A stretch of 64,000 nucleotides of DNA from Catenulispora sp. EB89. GTDB taxonomy: Bacteria > Actinomycetota > Actinomycetes > Streptomycetales > Catenulisporaceae. Both the position numbers and the translations under genes were made by a program. Below, piece by piece: positions 26,343-35,713 of this stretch (position 1 is its first letter; each line of letters opens with the position of its first letter). The stretch covers positions 372,001 to 436,000 of the forward strand of contig NZ_JBGCCU010000008.1 of NCBI RefSeq assembly GCF_041261445.1, read 5' to 3'. The notes under the pieces were generated by a model. The model did not search any database. It had not been told where the DNA came from and worked only from the letters and a program-made list of their open reading frames with translations.

Positions 26343-26425
26343 ACCCCTGGTGAACCTCTCGGGGATATCCCTGAGATTGCGAAATCGACCGTGTCGCTGA
26401 CTCTCGCGCCGGAAGCCTGTACCTT

Positions 26426-27295
26426 GTGCAGGTGAGCGAGGCGCAAGGCACGTCCAGCACTGTTCGACGCCTCATGCTCGGCTCCCAGCTGCGGCGCCTG
26501 CGCGAGGCGGCGCACATCACGCGGGAGGCGGCGGGTTACGAGATCCGCTCCTCGGAATCGAAGATCTCGCGGCTGGAACTCGGGCGCGTCGGCTTCAAGG
26601 TCCGCGACGTCGCGGACCTGCTGACCCTGTACGGCGTCACCGACGAGCGGGAGCGCGAGCCGCTGCTGTCGATGGCCGACGCGGCGAACGCGGCCTCCTG
26701 GTGGCACGGCTACCACGACGTCCTGCCCAGCTGGTTCGCCAACTACGTGGGCCTGGAGGCGGCGGCCGACCTGATCCGCACCTACGAGGTGCAGTTCATC
26801 CCCGGCCTGCTCCAGACCTCGGACTACACCCGCGCCGTCGTGGCCCGGGGCAACACCGCCCTCGACGCGGACGTCGAGCGCCGCGTCGCGATCCGCCAGG
26901 AACGGCAGCACGTCCTGTCCCACGACGAGAACCCGCCGCGCTTCTGGGCGGTGCTCGACGAGGCGGCGGTCCGGCGCCCGATGGGGAGCCCGGAGATCAT
27001 GCGCCGGCAGCTCTCGCACCTGCTGGAGATGATGGAGCGGCCGAACGTCACGGTGCAGCTGCTGCCCTTCGAGTGCGGCGCACAGGCCGCCGACGCCGGC
27101 GCGTTCACCATCCTGCGCTTCGCCGAGCAGGACCTGCCGGACGTGGTGTACCTGGAGCACCTGTCCGGGGCGCTGTATCTGGACAAGAACGATGATGTGG
27201 ACGTGTATCTGCAGGTGATGGAGCGGATCAGTGTCAATGCGCTGACTCCGGCGCTCACCACCGAGGCGTTGGCCAAGCTCATCAACGAGTTCTGA
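26426..27295 (+). CDS. XRE-type regulator with DUF5753 domain
   Basis: A 289-residue regulator common in Streptomyces relatives. Residues about 15-75 are a Cro/CI-type HTH (LGSQLRRLREAAHITREAAGYEI, then SKISRLELGR). From about residue 95 the DUF5753 domain is recognised by YVGLEAAADLIRTYEVQFIPGLLQTSDYTRAV and later HLLEMMERPNVTVQLLPF. Such genes are normally followed by a small DUF397 gene, forming BldB/WhiJ-like pairs. Here no DUF397 gene follows: the next gene is convergent, 79 bp away, behind a terminator. Start is GTG at 26426; GTG at 26432 is possible. Confidence 0.85.
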   Translation: MQVSEAQGTSSTVRRLMLGSQLRRLREAAHITREAAGYEIRSSESKISRLELGRVGFKVRDVADLLTLYGVTDEREREPLLSMADAANAASWWHGYHDVLPSWFANYVGLEAAADLIRTYEVQFIPGLLQTSDYTRAVVARGNTALDADVERRVAIRQERQHVLSHDENPPRFWAVLDEAAVRRPMGSPEIMRRQLSHLLEMMERPNVTVQLLPFECGAQAADAGAFTILRFAEQDLPDVVYLEHLSGALYLDKNDDVDVYLQVMERISVNALTPALTTEALAKLINEF

Positions 27296-27336
27296 GTTCT
27301 GATTCCTGGCAGGACGCCTAGCCGCTCGGTCGGGTC

Positions 27337-27362
27337 GGGCGGCCCCTGCGGGTGGGCCGCCC
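27337..27362. terminator. Bidirectional terminator between convergent genes
   Basis: GGGCGGCCC and GGGCCGCCC form a perfect 9-bp stem with an 8-nt loop, midway between the XRE gene and the minus-strand hydrolase gene. Confidence 0.7.
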
Positions 27363-27374
27363 CGGCCTCCGGTC

Positions 27375-28631
27375 TCACGCCTTACGGGCGTCGGCGATCT
27401 GGGTGGGTATGGTGCCGAGCCACCAGGTCGGGTTGGCGGTGTGGTCGGTGGTGCGCCCGTCGCTGTGGACGTAGTGGCGCACGTCGCGTCCCGGCTCGCG
27501 GAACTCCCCGTTCAGGGCGCGCTCGATCCATTCGGCGCCGAAGCGGAAGACCTCCGCAGCGGCCCCGCCCAGCGGGTGGAATTCGTTCTCGTACACGCGC
27601 ATCTCCTTTGGCGCCCTGACCCGCTCGTAGCTGGCCAGAGCCTGCTCGAGTTGGGTGAGTTCGTCGAACTCGCCGATGCCGTAGAGCACCGGGCAGGTGA
27701 TCTGCCCGACGAGGTCGCCGAGCGGCATGCGGGCGACCAGGTCGTGGTCGAAGGCCTCTTCGTCGGTGTAGCCGGCCATGAACATGTAGTTGTTCTTGAA
27801 GGTGGGCTGGGCGCGCTCGAAGATGGTGGTGAAGTCGCCGGTGACGGCCTCGAACGCGGCCAGCGCGGCGAGGCGGGGGTCGGTGGTGGCGGCGCGCGAG
27901 CCCCAGTAGCCGCTCATGGAGATGCCGAACATGCCGATTCGGGCGGGGTCGACCTGCGGGAGCGCGGCCAGGTAGTCGATGTAGCGGCTGATGGCGCGCT
28001 CGTAGTTCGTCAGGTCGACGGTCAGTCCGTTCGCCCTGGTCTCGCCCTGGCCCGGGCCTTCGATGGACAGGGCCACGATGCCGCGGGAGGTGTAGTAGCG
28101 CTCTGCGGCGTAGATGTAGTCCTCTTTGATCATGTCCATGCCGGGGCCGAGGATGACGGCGGCGGCGCCGATCACGTCACCTGCCGGCAGGTGGAGCAGG
28201 CCGAAGATCTGCCCGCCCTCGAAGTCCAGGACCACCCGGCGCACCCGGTTCCCGCGCAGCGCGCCGATGCGCGCTACGCAGTGGTCGGCGTGCTCACGGA
28301 AGGCGAGCTTGCGCGGGTCGGTCGCGTCGAAGATGGAATACTGCGCGCGGCCCCACATCACGGCGGCGCGCACGTACAGGTCGGCTGCGGTCTGCGTGAA
28401 GCCGCCGCGGTCGTGGTGGGCGGCGCGCTCCTCGGCCTGTCCGGCCACGGCGGCCCAGGCCTTGGGCAGCATGGCTCCGCTGCTGACCAGGCCGAAGACC
28501 TTGTCGAAGTCGGTGTGGTCGTGGCCGAGCTGCTCGAGGGTGCCCTTGGCCCGGGGGTGCAGGGCGTCGAAGCCGCCCTGGGCGAGGGCTATGTCCAGGG
28601 CCCAGTTCTGGCCGGTCGAACGAATGGTCAT
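27375..28631 (-). CDS. Alpha/beta hydrolase of the FrsA/dihydropseudooxynicotine hydrolase type
   Basis: A 418-residue protein. An N-terminal helical region (1-140) precedes an alpha/beta-hydrolase fold: oxyanion region ILGPGMDMIKEDY, the nucleophile Ser in GISMSGYWGSR (about residue 240), the acidic residue in LYGIGEFDEL and the His in YENEFHPLGG. This layout, with an N-terminal cap extension, matches FrsA/DHPON hydrolase-like enzymes that cleave C-C or ester bonds. The substrate is unknown. AAGGA lies 8 nt before the ATG. It is divergent from a MarR gene across a 29-bp operator-like inverted repeat and is probably repressed by it. Confidence 0.83.
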   Translation of the reverse strand: MTIRSTGQNWALDIALAQGGFDALHPRAKGTLEQLGHDHTDFDKVFGLVSSGAMLPKAWAAVAGQAEERAAHHDRGGFTQTAADLYVRAAVMWGRAQYSIFDATDPRKLAFREHADHCVARIGALRGNRVRRVVLDFEGGQIFGLLHLPAGDVIGAAAVILGPGMDMIKEDYIYAAERYYTSRGIVALSIEGPGQGETRANGLTVDLTNYERAISRYIDYLAALPQVDPARIGMFGISMSGYWGSRAATTDPRLAALAAFEAVTGDFTTIFERAQPTFKNNYMFMAGYTDEEAFDHDLVARMPLGDLVGQITCPVLYGIGEFDELTQLEQALASYERVRAPKEMRVYENEFHPLGGAAAEVFRFGAEWIERALNGEFREPGRDVRHYVHSDGRTTDHTANPTWWLGTIPTQIADARKA

Positions 28632-28674
28632 GATGACGTCCTTTCACGCGGGGTGTCCGGCCTTCGCCGCAACA

Positions 28675-28703
28675 CCTAAGTACTTAACTATTAAGTACTT
28701 AGG
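28675..28703. promoter_or_regulatory. 29-bp perfect inverted repeat, probable MarR operator
   Basis: CCTAAGTACTTAA-CTA-TTAAGTACTTAGG: perfect 13-bp arms with a 3-bp spacer, and each arm contains the palindrome AAGTACTT. It lies in the 139-bp gap between the divergent hydrolase and MarR genes, where it could cover both promoters. Its low GC content stands out sharply. Two MarR dimers could bind side by side. Confidence 0.75.
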
Positions 28704-28770
28704 TTAAAGTGGATGTCAACCCGACCGTCGAACCCCGACCGCCGAACCGCACTTCGAGAGGACGATCCTC

Positions 28771-29244
28771 ATGCCCGAGCCGCACCCCGGCTCCGCTGCC
28801 GGTCCCACCCGCGACCAAGCCCTCGACGTACTCGCGCGCGCCGCCTACAGCCTCAGCGCCGCCGACTCCCGACTGCGCGGGCGCGCCACCCGCATCCCGG
28901 GCGCGCTCTCGCTCACCCACGCCCGGGCCCTGCGCGCCCTGGCCGAGGCGGGAAGCCCTCTGTCGATCAGGCAACTGGCCGCCGCCACCGAGACCACCGA
29001 CGCTGCCACCACCCAACTCGTCAACGGCCTGGTCGCGGCCGATTACGTCACCCGCGAACGCCCCGCGCACGACAAGCGATCAGTCCTGGTCGCTCTCACC
29101 GATACCGGCCGCCGCCGCCACGACGAGCGCCAAGCGATCTTGACCAAGGCGCTCGACACCGCGTTCGCGCACCATGACACCGCCGCCCTGGACGCCGCGG
29201 TCGACGTGCTGCGGCAACTGGCGGCGATCTACGACCGGCTCTGA
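28771..29244 (+). CDS. MarR family transcriptional regulator
   Basis: A 157-residue MarR protein of normal length. The winged-helix core is seen in LSLTHARALRALAEAGSPLSIRQLAA, the recognition-helix region TTDAATTQLVNGLVAADYVTRE, and the wing DKRSVLVALTDTGRR. It probably represses itself and the divergent hydrolase gene through the operator at 28675-28703, with release by a small phenolic or hydrophobic ligand, as is usual in the family. GAGAGGA precedes the ATG. The 230-bp gap after it holds no convincing gene. Confidence 0.88.
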   Translation: MPEPHPGSAAGPTRDQALDVLARAAYSLSAADSRLRGRATRIPGALSLTHARALRALAEAGSPLSIRQLAAATETTDAATTQLVNGLVAADYVTRERPAHDKRSVLVALTDTGRRRHDERQAILTKALDTAFAHHDTAALDAAVDVLRQLAAIYDRL

Positions 29245-29474
29245 TGCGGGCATCGGAATACGGAACCGACAGTCGGCGTGTGGTTCTCGGAGCCGAACCA
29301 GAGGATGATGTCGCCCGGGGGCACGACGCCGACGCCGACGCCGGCTCCGTGCGCCGGGCGTCCCAGGCGCTGCGACCGGCCCGCACCGGCCCGACCGCCT
29401 TTTCCATTTGTCGCAACGCGCCATTAACATGGGTTTTCAGCCAATACGGAGACCCACCAGGGAAGGCGCCACCC

Positions 29475-30122
29475 ATGGCCCAGACGCAGACCGCGACGGA
29501 ACCCGCGCGGCGTGGCGGCAGGCCGCCGCTGAGCGAGTCGCGCAAGGACGAGATCCGCCTGGAGATCGCGATCGCGGCGGTGCGGCTGTTCACCGAGCAG
29601 GGGCTGGACGGGACGTCGGTCGCGCAGATCGCGGACGCCGCGGGCATCGCCACCCGCACGCTGTGGCGCTATTTCCCCAGCAAGGAGGCCTGTGCCGCGC
29701 CGCTGCTGTCGTTCGGGCTGGACCGGTTCACCTCCTACGTGCGCGACCTGCCCGCCGAGCGTCCGCTGGTCGAGGCCGCCGACGACACCCGCTGGTTCAG
29801 CGACGCCGCCTCCCCGACGCGGGTGCTGCTGGTCATCGACCTGCTGCGGCTCACGCACACCGAGCCGCTGCTGGACGCGGTGTGGAGCCGCTGCTACTCC
29901 GAGGCGGTGGCGCCGCTGGCGCAGGTGCTGGCCGAGCGCTTCGGCCTGCCGGCCGACGACCTGGGGGTCCGGGTCAAGGCCTCGATGCTGCTGGCCGCTA
30001 TGCACCAGGGGCTGCGGCACTACGTGTGCCGCGCGCCGGGGGAGCACGGTCTGTCGCTGGAGGACACCATCCGGGCCTCGGCGCGGATCGGGCTGGCCGC
30101 AGCGCAGGCCCGGGATGTGTGA
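29475..30122 (+). CDS. TetR family transcriptional regulator
   Basis: A 215-residue TetR-type repressor. The HTH (about residues 18-65) reads IAAVRLFTEQGLDGTSVAQIADAAGIATRTLWRYF, with WRYFPSKEA typical of the family. The C-terminal helical domain would bind the inducer. The frame is open from 29244 but the ATG at 29475, after GGGAAGG, begins the conserved part. The MFS exporter gene starts 118 bp downstream on the same strand and is the probable target, a common efflux arrangement. Confidence 0.87.
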   Translation: MAQTQTATEPARRGGRPPLSESRKDEIRLEIAIAAVRLFTEQGLDGTSVAQIADAAGIATRTLWRYFPSKEACAAPLLSFGLDRFTSYVRDLPAERPLVEAADDTRWFSDAASPTRVLLVIDLLRLTHTEPLLDAVWSRCYSEAVAPLAQVLAERFGLPADDLGVRVKASMLLAAMHQGLRHYVCRAPGEHGLSLEDTIRASARIGLAAAQARDV

Positions 30123-30240
30123 TCGGGGCCACTCGGCGGTTTACTGTCGCGGCGTGCCATTTAGTCGGTAGGGTGGGCGGGCCGCCGGACGGCATCGTCC
30201 GGTGCCCGCATTCCTCTTTCCGATCTGGAGCCGTCGCACC

Positions 30241-31698
30241 ATGCCCAGACGTCCGGCGGACGCCTCGCGTCCCCACTACAACGTCATATTCGCGGTCCTG
30301 CTCATAGGGATCTCCGCCTACGCGGTCCTGCAGTCGCTCGTCGCCCCGGTCCTGGCCACCTTCATCACGGCCCTGCACACGACGCAGGACACTGCGACGT
30401 GGCTGATGACGGCCTACCTGCTGGCCGCCTCCGTGGCCACCCCGATCCTCGGCCGGATCGGCGACAAGGTCGGCAAGGAGCGGATGCTGGTCATCACGCT
30501 GCTCGCGCTGACCGTCGGCTCCGGCCTGGCGGCACTGTCGCACACGGTCGGCCTGATGATCCTGGCCCGCGCGATCCAGGGCCTCGGGGGCGGCCTGCTG
30601 CCGCTGTCCTTCGGCATCATCCGCGACGAGTTCCCGGCCGAGAAGGTGAACGCCGCGATCGGCCTGGGCTCGGCCACCGTGGCCGTCGGCGGCGGCCTGG
30701 GCCTGCTGATCGCCGGCCCGATCGTCACGCACCTGAACTACCACTGGCTGTTCTGGATCCCGATGGTCCTGACCGCGATCGCGACGATCGCCTGCTGGCT
30801 GTGGGTGCCCGAGTCGCCGGTGCGCACGCCCGGGAAGATCAGCTGGGGTGCGGCCGTGCTGCTCTCGGCCTGGCTCGTGATGCTGCTGTTGGCCGTCAGC
30901 GAAGGCCCGACCTGGGGCTGGGGCTCGACGAAGGTGATCGGCCTGTTCGTCGGCGCCGTGGTCTGCCTGCCGCTGTGGATCTGGACCGAGCTGAAGTCCA
31001 GCGCCCCGCTGATCGACATGCGGATGATGCGGCTGCCGGCGGTGTGGACCACCAACGTCGTGGCGCTGCTGTTCGGCGTCGGCATGTACACCGTGATGAC
31101 GTTCCTGCCGCAGCTCGTGCAGACCCCGAGGAAGGTCGCCGGCTACGGCCTGAGCGCCAGCATCACCCAGTCCGGCGTCTACCTGCTGCCGATGACGGTC
31201 TTCATGTTCCTGCTCGGCATCGCCGCCGCCCCGCTGGCCAAGCGCATCGGCCTGAAGGCCGTGCTGGTGCTCGGCTGCGTGGTCAGCATCCCCGGCTTCG
31301 CGGCGCTCGCCCTCGGACATTCGCAGGGCTGGCAGATCTACGTGGCCTCCGGCCTGCTCGGCGTCGGCATCGGCCTGGCGTTCTCCTCGATGTCCGCGAT
31401 CGTGGTCCAGTCGGTCCCGGCCTCGCAGGTCGGCGTGGCCAGCGGCATGAACGCCAACATCCGCACCATCGGCGGCGCGATCGGCAGCGGCGTGGCGGCC
31501 AGCATGCTGGCCTCCGGCGTCACCGCCGCCAACCCGATCCCGAAGGACTCCGGCTACACGAACGTGTTCTGGCTGCTGGTCGTGGCCGCGGTGCTGGCGT
31601 CGCTGGCCGCGCTGATCATCCCGGCGATCAAGGGCCGGCCGGCGCCGCCGGACGAGCAGCTCAGTGTTGACGACGCCGAAGTACCCGCAGCTGTCTGA
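30241..31698 (+). CDS. MFS drug exporter, 14-helix DHA2 type
   Basis: A 485-residue integral membrane protein with about 14 hydrophobic segments. Helix 2-3 loop motif A appears as LGRIGDKVGKERML, and motif C-like glycine-rich ALSFGIIRD/GLGSATVAVGGGLG segments are visible, as in proton-coupled DHA2 exporters. The first helix begins YNVIFAVLLIGISAYAVLQSL. The ATG at 30241 has GGAG about 11 nt upstream; the frame could begin at GTG 30202, but that adds an unconserved basic tail. It probably exports a toxic or signalling compound under control of the TetR gene just upstream. Substrate unknown. Confidence 0.87.
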   Translation: MPRRPADASRPHYNVIFAVLLIGISAYAVLQSLVAPVLATFITALHTTQDTATWLMTAYLLAASVATPILGRIGDKVGKERMLVITLLALTVGSGLAALSHTVGLMILARAIQGLGGGLLPLSFGIIRDEFPAEKVNAAIGLGSATVAVGGGLGLLIAGPIVTHLNYHWLFWIPMVLTAIATIACWLWVPESPVRTPGKISWGAAVLLSAWLVMLLLAVSEGPTWGWGSTKVIGLFVGAVVCLPLWIWTELKSSAPLIDMRMMRLPAVWTTNVVALLFGVGMYTVMTFLPQLVQTPRKVAGYGLSASITQSGVYLLPMTVFMFLLGIAAAPLAKRIGLKAVLVLGCVVSIPGFAALALGHSQGWQIYVASGLLGVGIGLAFSSMSAIVVQSVPASQVGVASGMNANIRTIGGAIGSGVAASMLASGVTAANPIPKDSGYTNVFWLLVVAAVLASLAALIIPAIKGRPAPPDEQLSVDDAEVPAAV

Positions 31699-31729
31699 TC
31701 TTGTCGCCGCGGCGTGACATATTCGCACC

Positions 31730-32245
31730 ATGCTCGAAACCACCGAAGAACTGGCCGCGTTGCAACAGCTTCTCGACGCCAGCGCGGCGGCCGCCGGGCC
31801 GCACATGCGGGACATCATCACAGCTGATCGTCGGATGGACGCCACGGCGCTCGCCGCACGCCTGCAAGGCATGTGTCTGATCACCGTGGCGACCGTGACC
31901 GCCGACGGCCGCCCGCTCACCGGCCCGTTCGACGGCTACTTCCTGCACGGCGCATGGTGGTTCAGCTCGGGCCCGGACGCGGTGCGCATCCGGCACCTCA
32001 AGGCGCGCCCGGCGGTCAGCGCGACGTACCTGCCGGGGGAGGAGCTGGCGGTGACGGTGCACGGCCGGGCCGAGCTGTTCGACCTGCACGGTCCGGAGTG
32101 CGCGGAGCTTCGGCAGGCGATGCTGGACCACTACCTGCCGAAGCAGCCCGGATTCCAGGAGTGGATGGAGGGGCTGGCCGGGGCGTTCGGCGTGCGGATC
32201 GACGCGCGGAAGCTCTTCACCTTCGCGGATTCGACGCCGGGCTGA
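31730..32245 (+). CDS. Pyridoxamine 5'-phosphate oxidase-like flavin-fold protein
   Basis: A 171-residue protein with the split-barrel FMN/F420-binding fold. Diagnostic parts are CLITVATVTADGRPLTGPFDGYFLHGAWWFSS, then IRHLKARPAVSATYL and the VTVHGRAELFD strand. Members bind FMN, F420 or haem and act as oxidoreductases; the cofactor here cannot be decided. It follows the MFS gene by 31 bp on the same strand, so readthrough is possible, but the two have no obvious functional link. Confidence 0.82.
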   Translation: MLETTEELAALQQLLDASAAAAGPHMRDIITADRRMDATALAARLQGMCLITVATVTADGRPLTGPFDGYFLHGAWWFSSGPDAVRIRHLKARPAVSATYLPGEELAVTVHGRAELFDLHGPECAELRQAMLDHYLPKQPGFQEWMEGLAGAFGVRIDARKLFTFADSTPG

Positions 32246-32275
32246 CGGCGGCGGGTGCCAGCGGCGGCGAGTGCT

Positions 32276-32379
32276 AAAAACGATTCAAACCAAAGCCGAT
32301 CCGGCCCTCGCCCGACAATGCGCCGTTCGAGTCAGGGCTCTGGTTAGATGCCGGTTTGTCCGGGGTATGAATCGTTTCA
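32276..32379. promoter_or_regulatory. Pair of LacI-like sites upstream of the DUF4091 gene
   Basis: TGAATCGTTTCA (32368-32379) is a near-perfect LacI-type palindrome 47 bp before the start codon. AAACGATTCA (32278-32287) repeats its half in the opposite orientation 90 bp upstream. Spacing of two operators around a promoter suggests looping repression by the LacI regulator at 36240. Binding is inferred. Confidence 0.5.
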
Positions 32380-32426
32380 GCACTTTGCGACTCCCCACCC
32401 CACACCGTCTCCTGCTCGGAGTCCCT

Positions 32427-35400
32427 ATGCGCATACGTCAGGGCACGTCCTTGCGCCTCCTGTTGAGCCTGACGCTGTCAGCCTGGTCGCTGACCGCCCT
32501 GAGCTCGCCGCACGCCGCGGCCGCCGCCTCCTCCCACAGCCCCACCGTGTGGACCCTGGACGCGACCGACCGCCCCTTCACCTCCTCGACCCCGCCCGCC
32601 GGCACGCCGACGAGCATCAACCTGTACGCCGCGCGCAACGACTACGAGGCCGAGCAGATCCTGGTGCGGTCGTCGTCGGCGCTGAGCGGCGTCACGGTCA
32701 TCGCGTCGCCGCTGATCGGTCCCGGCGGAGCGACCATCCCCGCCTCCGGGATCACCGCGCGGTACGAGTACAACATCCCCAACATCCAGAAGGTCGGCCA
32801 CGTCCAGACCCCGCCCGACGGCGGAACGGCCTACTACGACGCCCTGATGGACGACAGTCCCCAGTCGGTCGCCGCGAACACCACCTTCGCCAGCTACTAC
32901 GAGGTCTACGTCCCGGCCGGCCAGACGCCCGGCGTGTACCTGGGCGGCGCGGTCGTGATGAGCAACCGCGGCCCCGCGATGGTGCCGGTCACCGTGACGG
33001 TCTACGGCTCCACGATCCCGCCGACCGACCAGTCCACGTTCCAGATGAACAACTGGTTCGGCTCCGCGGGCTGGGACTACACGGGCACCGAGGCCGACGT
33101 CCCCAACGAGTACGGGGTGCAGATGTACGACCCCGACTGGTGGACCGTCGAGGGCAACATCGCCAAGGACATGGCCAAGCACCGCAACAACGTGATCTAC
33201 GCCGACGCCGAGGCGCTGGCGATCCCGGACACGACGGTCGACGCCTCGGGCGACTTCACCTTCGGCTGGAGCACCTTCGACCGCTTCGTGAACCTGTTCG
33301 TGAGCAGCGGGGCGATGCAGTACATTTACACGCCCACGCTGCTCGAACCGAGCCCGACCCTCGGCGGCGCCGACGAGCAGGTGGACACCCTGGTCCCGGC
33401 GAACGGCGTCAGCGGCGCGGTCGAGCACGTGCTCTGCCCGGTGAACGCCGGCCCGGCGAACGGCTGCCCGGACACCACCAAGTGGCTCAACGCGTTCTTC
33501 CCCGCCCTGAAGGCGCACCTGGACGCCATGGGCTGGACGAACCACTTCTACATGAGCGGCCTGGACGAGCCCTACGCCAGCCAGCAGGCCACGGCGGCGA
33601 ACTGGTTCTACGCCATCTACGACAAGTACTTCCCGAACCCGCTCACCAACGAGGCGCAGGCCAACACCTTCACCGGTGACGCCGGCTACCTGACGACCGA
33701 GACCCCGCAGACCCCGGTCTACGCCTCCGACGTCGCGCTCTACCAGAACTTCCGGATCAACGGAAAGAACCTGTGGCTCTACACCTGCATCTCGCCGCAG
33801 GGCATGTACATGAACCGGTTCACGAGCAACTACCTCGACGAGACCCGGCTCATCCCGTGGCTGGTGTGGCAGATCGGCGGCGTCGGCTACCTGCACTGGG
33901 GCTGGAACTACTGGCACGACGACTTCTCGGCCCCCTACCCGGCCGCCGACACGTTCAACGACGCGCAGACCGGGGACCACTGGATCGTCTATCCGGACAA
34001 GGCCGACTACACGGTCTACGACAGCGTGCGCAGCGAGGCGCAGACCTCGGGGATCCAGGACTACGAGCTGCTGCACCAGCTCTCTGCGGTGAAGCCGGAC
34101 GCGGCCCGCACCCTGACCGAGACGCTGATCACGAACGCGACCTCGTACGACACCTCCGGCTGGGACGTCGAGGCCCGGCACAAGCAGCTGCTCGACGAAC
34201 TCGACGCGGCGACCGGCGACCTCGCGCTGCCGTTCACCGACGACTTCAGCGGCGGCGACCACTTCTGGACGCACACCAGCGGGTCCTGGTCCACCAGCGG
34301 CGCGGAGTACACGCAGTCCAGCTCCGCGAACTGGGGCTACGTCTCCTACGTCCGGGGCCGCGGCTACGGCGACGTTTCGGCCAGCGTGGACCTGCAGATC
34401 AGCAGCGTGGAAGGGGGTGACCACTCCAACTGGGCCGGCCTGATGGTGCACTCGGTGAACGGGACCGATATGGACTCCGGGTACCTGATCGCGCAACGGG
34501 ACAACGGCCAGCTGTTCGTCTACCGCAGCGGGACCACGCTGGCCTCGGCGAACGTCCCGGGCTACGTCTCCGGGCAGCGGACGCATCTGCGGGTGGTCGC
34601 GCGAGGCAACACCCTGACGATCTACTCCGGGACCGGCCAGGCACCGGTGCTGACGGTCACCGACACCGCGTTCAGCATGGGTGACGTCGGTCTGGTCACC
34701 GGCGGGGCGAGCGTGAACTTCTGGAACGCCCGGGTGATGCCGACGTCCGTGGACCCGGCCGAGTCCTCGGCGATCACCGCGTCCAGCTCCGCCGAGACCG
34801 GCGGCTGGGGGATCCGGGCGGCGGTCGACGGCCAGCGCTCCTCGACGGCGAGCGCCCTGGGCTGGAGCAGCCAGAGCGGGAACACGGCCAACCACACCGA
34901 GTGGGTGCAGCTGGACCTCGGCTCGGCGCGTCCGCTGGACCGCGTGGACCTCTATCCGCGTGACGATGCGGGGAACGTCGGCGTCGGGTTCCCGGTGGAC
35001 TTCACGGTTCAGGTGTCCACGGACGGCACGAACTGGACCACCGTGAGCACCCAGACCGGCTATCCGAAACCCGGGGATCAGGACCAGACCTTCCCCTTCG
35101 CCACGACGACGGCGCGGTACGTGAAGGTCACCGGGACGAACCTGGGCACCGACGCGCAGGGGAACTACGTGATGCAGCTCGCTGAGATCGAGGCGCTGGG
35201 CGGCGACCTGGCGCTCGGGCGGCCGGCGAGCACGTCGAGCTCGGTGGAGGACACCGCCGTCGGGTGGCTGACCGCCAACCTGACGAACGGTACCCACCAC
35301 ACCGATCAGGGTGCGTCCTCGGGCTGGACCAGCGCCGACTCGAACTCGCCGAACACCACGCAGTGGGCTCAGGTGGACCTCGGCGGGACGTCGCTGATCA

Positions 35401-35666
35401 GCCATGTCACGCTCTGGCCGCGCGACGACGAGCCGGACACCGGGATGGGCTTCCCGTCGGCGTTCACGATTCAGGTCTCCCCGGACGGCACGAACTGGAC
35501 CACCGTCGTGACCAGGCGCTGGTATCCGCAGCCCAGCGCCGGCGGCGGGCAGACGTTCGGGTTCGCGAGCACGCAGGCGCGGTATGTGCGGGTCACGGCG
35601 AACCGCCTGAGCGCGATCCAGCCGGGGACCTACGCGATGCAGCTGGCGGGGTTGTCGGTGACGTAG
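32427..35666 (+). CDS. Secreted DUF4091 glycoside hydrolase-like protein with carbohydrate-binding modules
   Basis: A 1079-residue secreted protein. Signal peptide residues about 1-34 (ends SSPHAAAAA). The region about 40-610 is a DUF4091-type catalytic module, with a beta-sandwich N-part and a barrel containing NWFGSAGWDY, MSGLDEPY (Asp/Glu candidate acids) and WLVWQIGGVGYLHWGWNYW. Residues about 620-770 form a LamG/3-keto-disaccharide-hydrolase-like sandwich (DDFSGGDHFWTHTSGSW). Two discoidin-like F5/8C (CBM32) modules close the protein (about 775-925 and 930-1079), each with WVQLDLG or WAQVDLG and VDLYPRDD or VTLWPRDD. It likely binds and cleaves a plant or microbial polysaccharide. The ATG at 32427 has GGAG 5 nt upstream and starts the signal peptide. 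Confidence 0.8.
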   Translation: MRIRQGTSLRLLLSLTLSAWSLTALSSPHAAAAASSHSPTVWTLDATDRPFTSSTPPAGTPTSINLYAARNDYEAEQILVRSSSALSGVTVIASPLIGPGGATIPASGITARYEYNIPNIQKVGHVQTPPDGGTAYYDALMDDSPQSVAANTTFASYYEVYVPAGQTPGVYLGGAVVMSNRGPAMVPVTVTVYGSTIPPTDQSTFQMNNWFGSAGWDYTGTEADVPNEYGVQMYDPDWWTVEGNIAKDMAKHRNNVIYADAEALAIPDTTVDASGDFTFGWSTFDRFVNLFVSSGAMQYIYTPTLLEPSPTLGGADEQVDTLVPANGVSGAVEHVLCPVNAGPANGCPDTTKWLNAFFPALKAHLDAMGWTNHFYMSGLDEPYASQQATAANWFYAIYDKYFPNPLTNEAQANTFTGDAGYLTTETPQTPVYASDVALYQNFRINGKNLWLYTCISPQGMYMNRFTSNYLDETRLIPWLVWQIGGVGYLHWGWNYWHDDFSAPYPAADTFNDAQTGDHWIVYPDKADYTVYDSVRSEAQTSGIQDYELLHQLSAVKPDAARTLTETLITNATSYDTSGWDVEARHKQLLDELDAATGDLALPFTDDFSGGDHFWTHTSGSWSTSGAEYTQSSSANWGYVSYVRGRGYGDVSASVDLQISSVEGGDHSNWAGLMVHSVNGTDMDSGYLIAQRDNGQLFVYRSGTTLASANVPGYVSGQRTHLRVVARGNTLTIYSGTGQAPVLTVTDTAFSMGDVGLVTGGASVNFWNARVMPTSVDPAESSAITASSSAETGGWGIRAAVDGQRSSTASALGWSSQSGNTANHTEWVQLDLGSARPLDRVDLYPRDDAGNVGVGFPVDFTVQVSTDGTNWTTVSTQTGYPKPGDQDQTFPFATTTARYVKVTGTNLGTDAQGNYVMQLAEIEALGGDLALGRPASTSSSVEDTAVGWLTANLTNGTHHTDQGASSGWTSADSNSPNTTQWAQVDLGGTSLISHVTLWPRDDEPDTGMGFPSAFTIQVSPDGTNWTTVVTRRWYPQPSAGGGQTFGFASTQARYVRVTANRLSAIQPGTYAMQLAGLSVT

Positions 35667-35713
35667 GCACGAGATCGTGGGCGCGGAGTCAGGCGCGTCG
35701 TAGGCTGCGACGC

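Noticed and set aside
29226-29427. Minus-strand frame with a protein-like segment GDIILWFGSENHTPTVGS downstream of the MarR gene
   Set aside because: No start codon apart from a GTG, overlap with MarR, and no recognisable family. Possibly a remnant, but not supportable.
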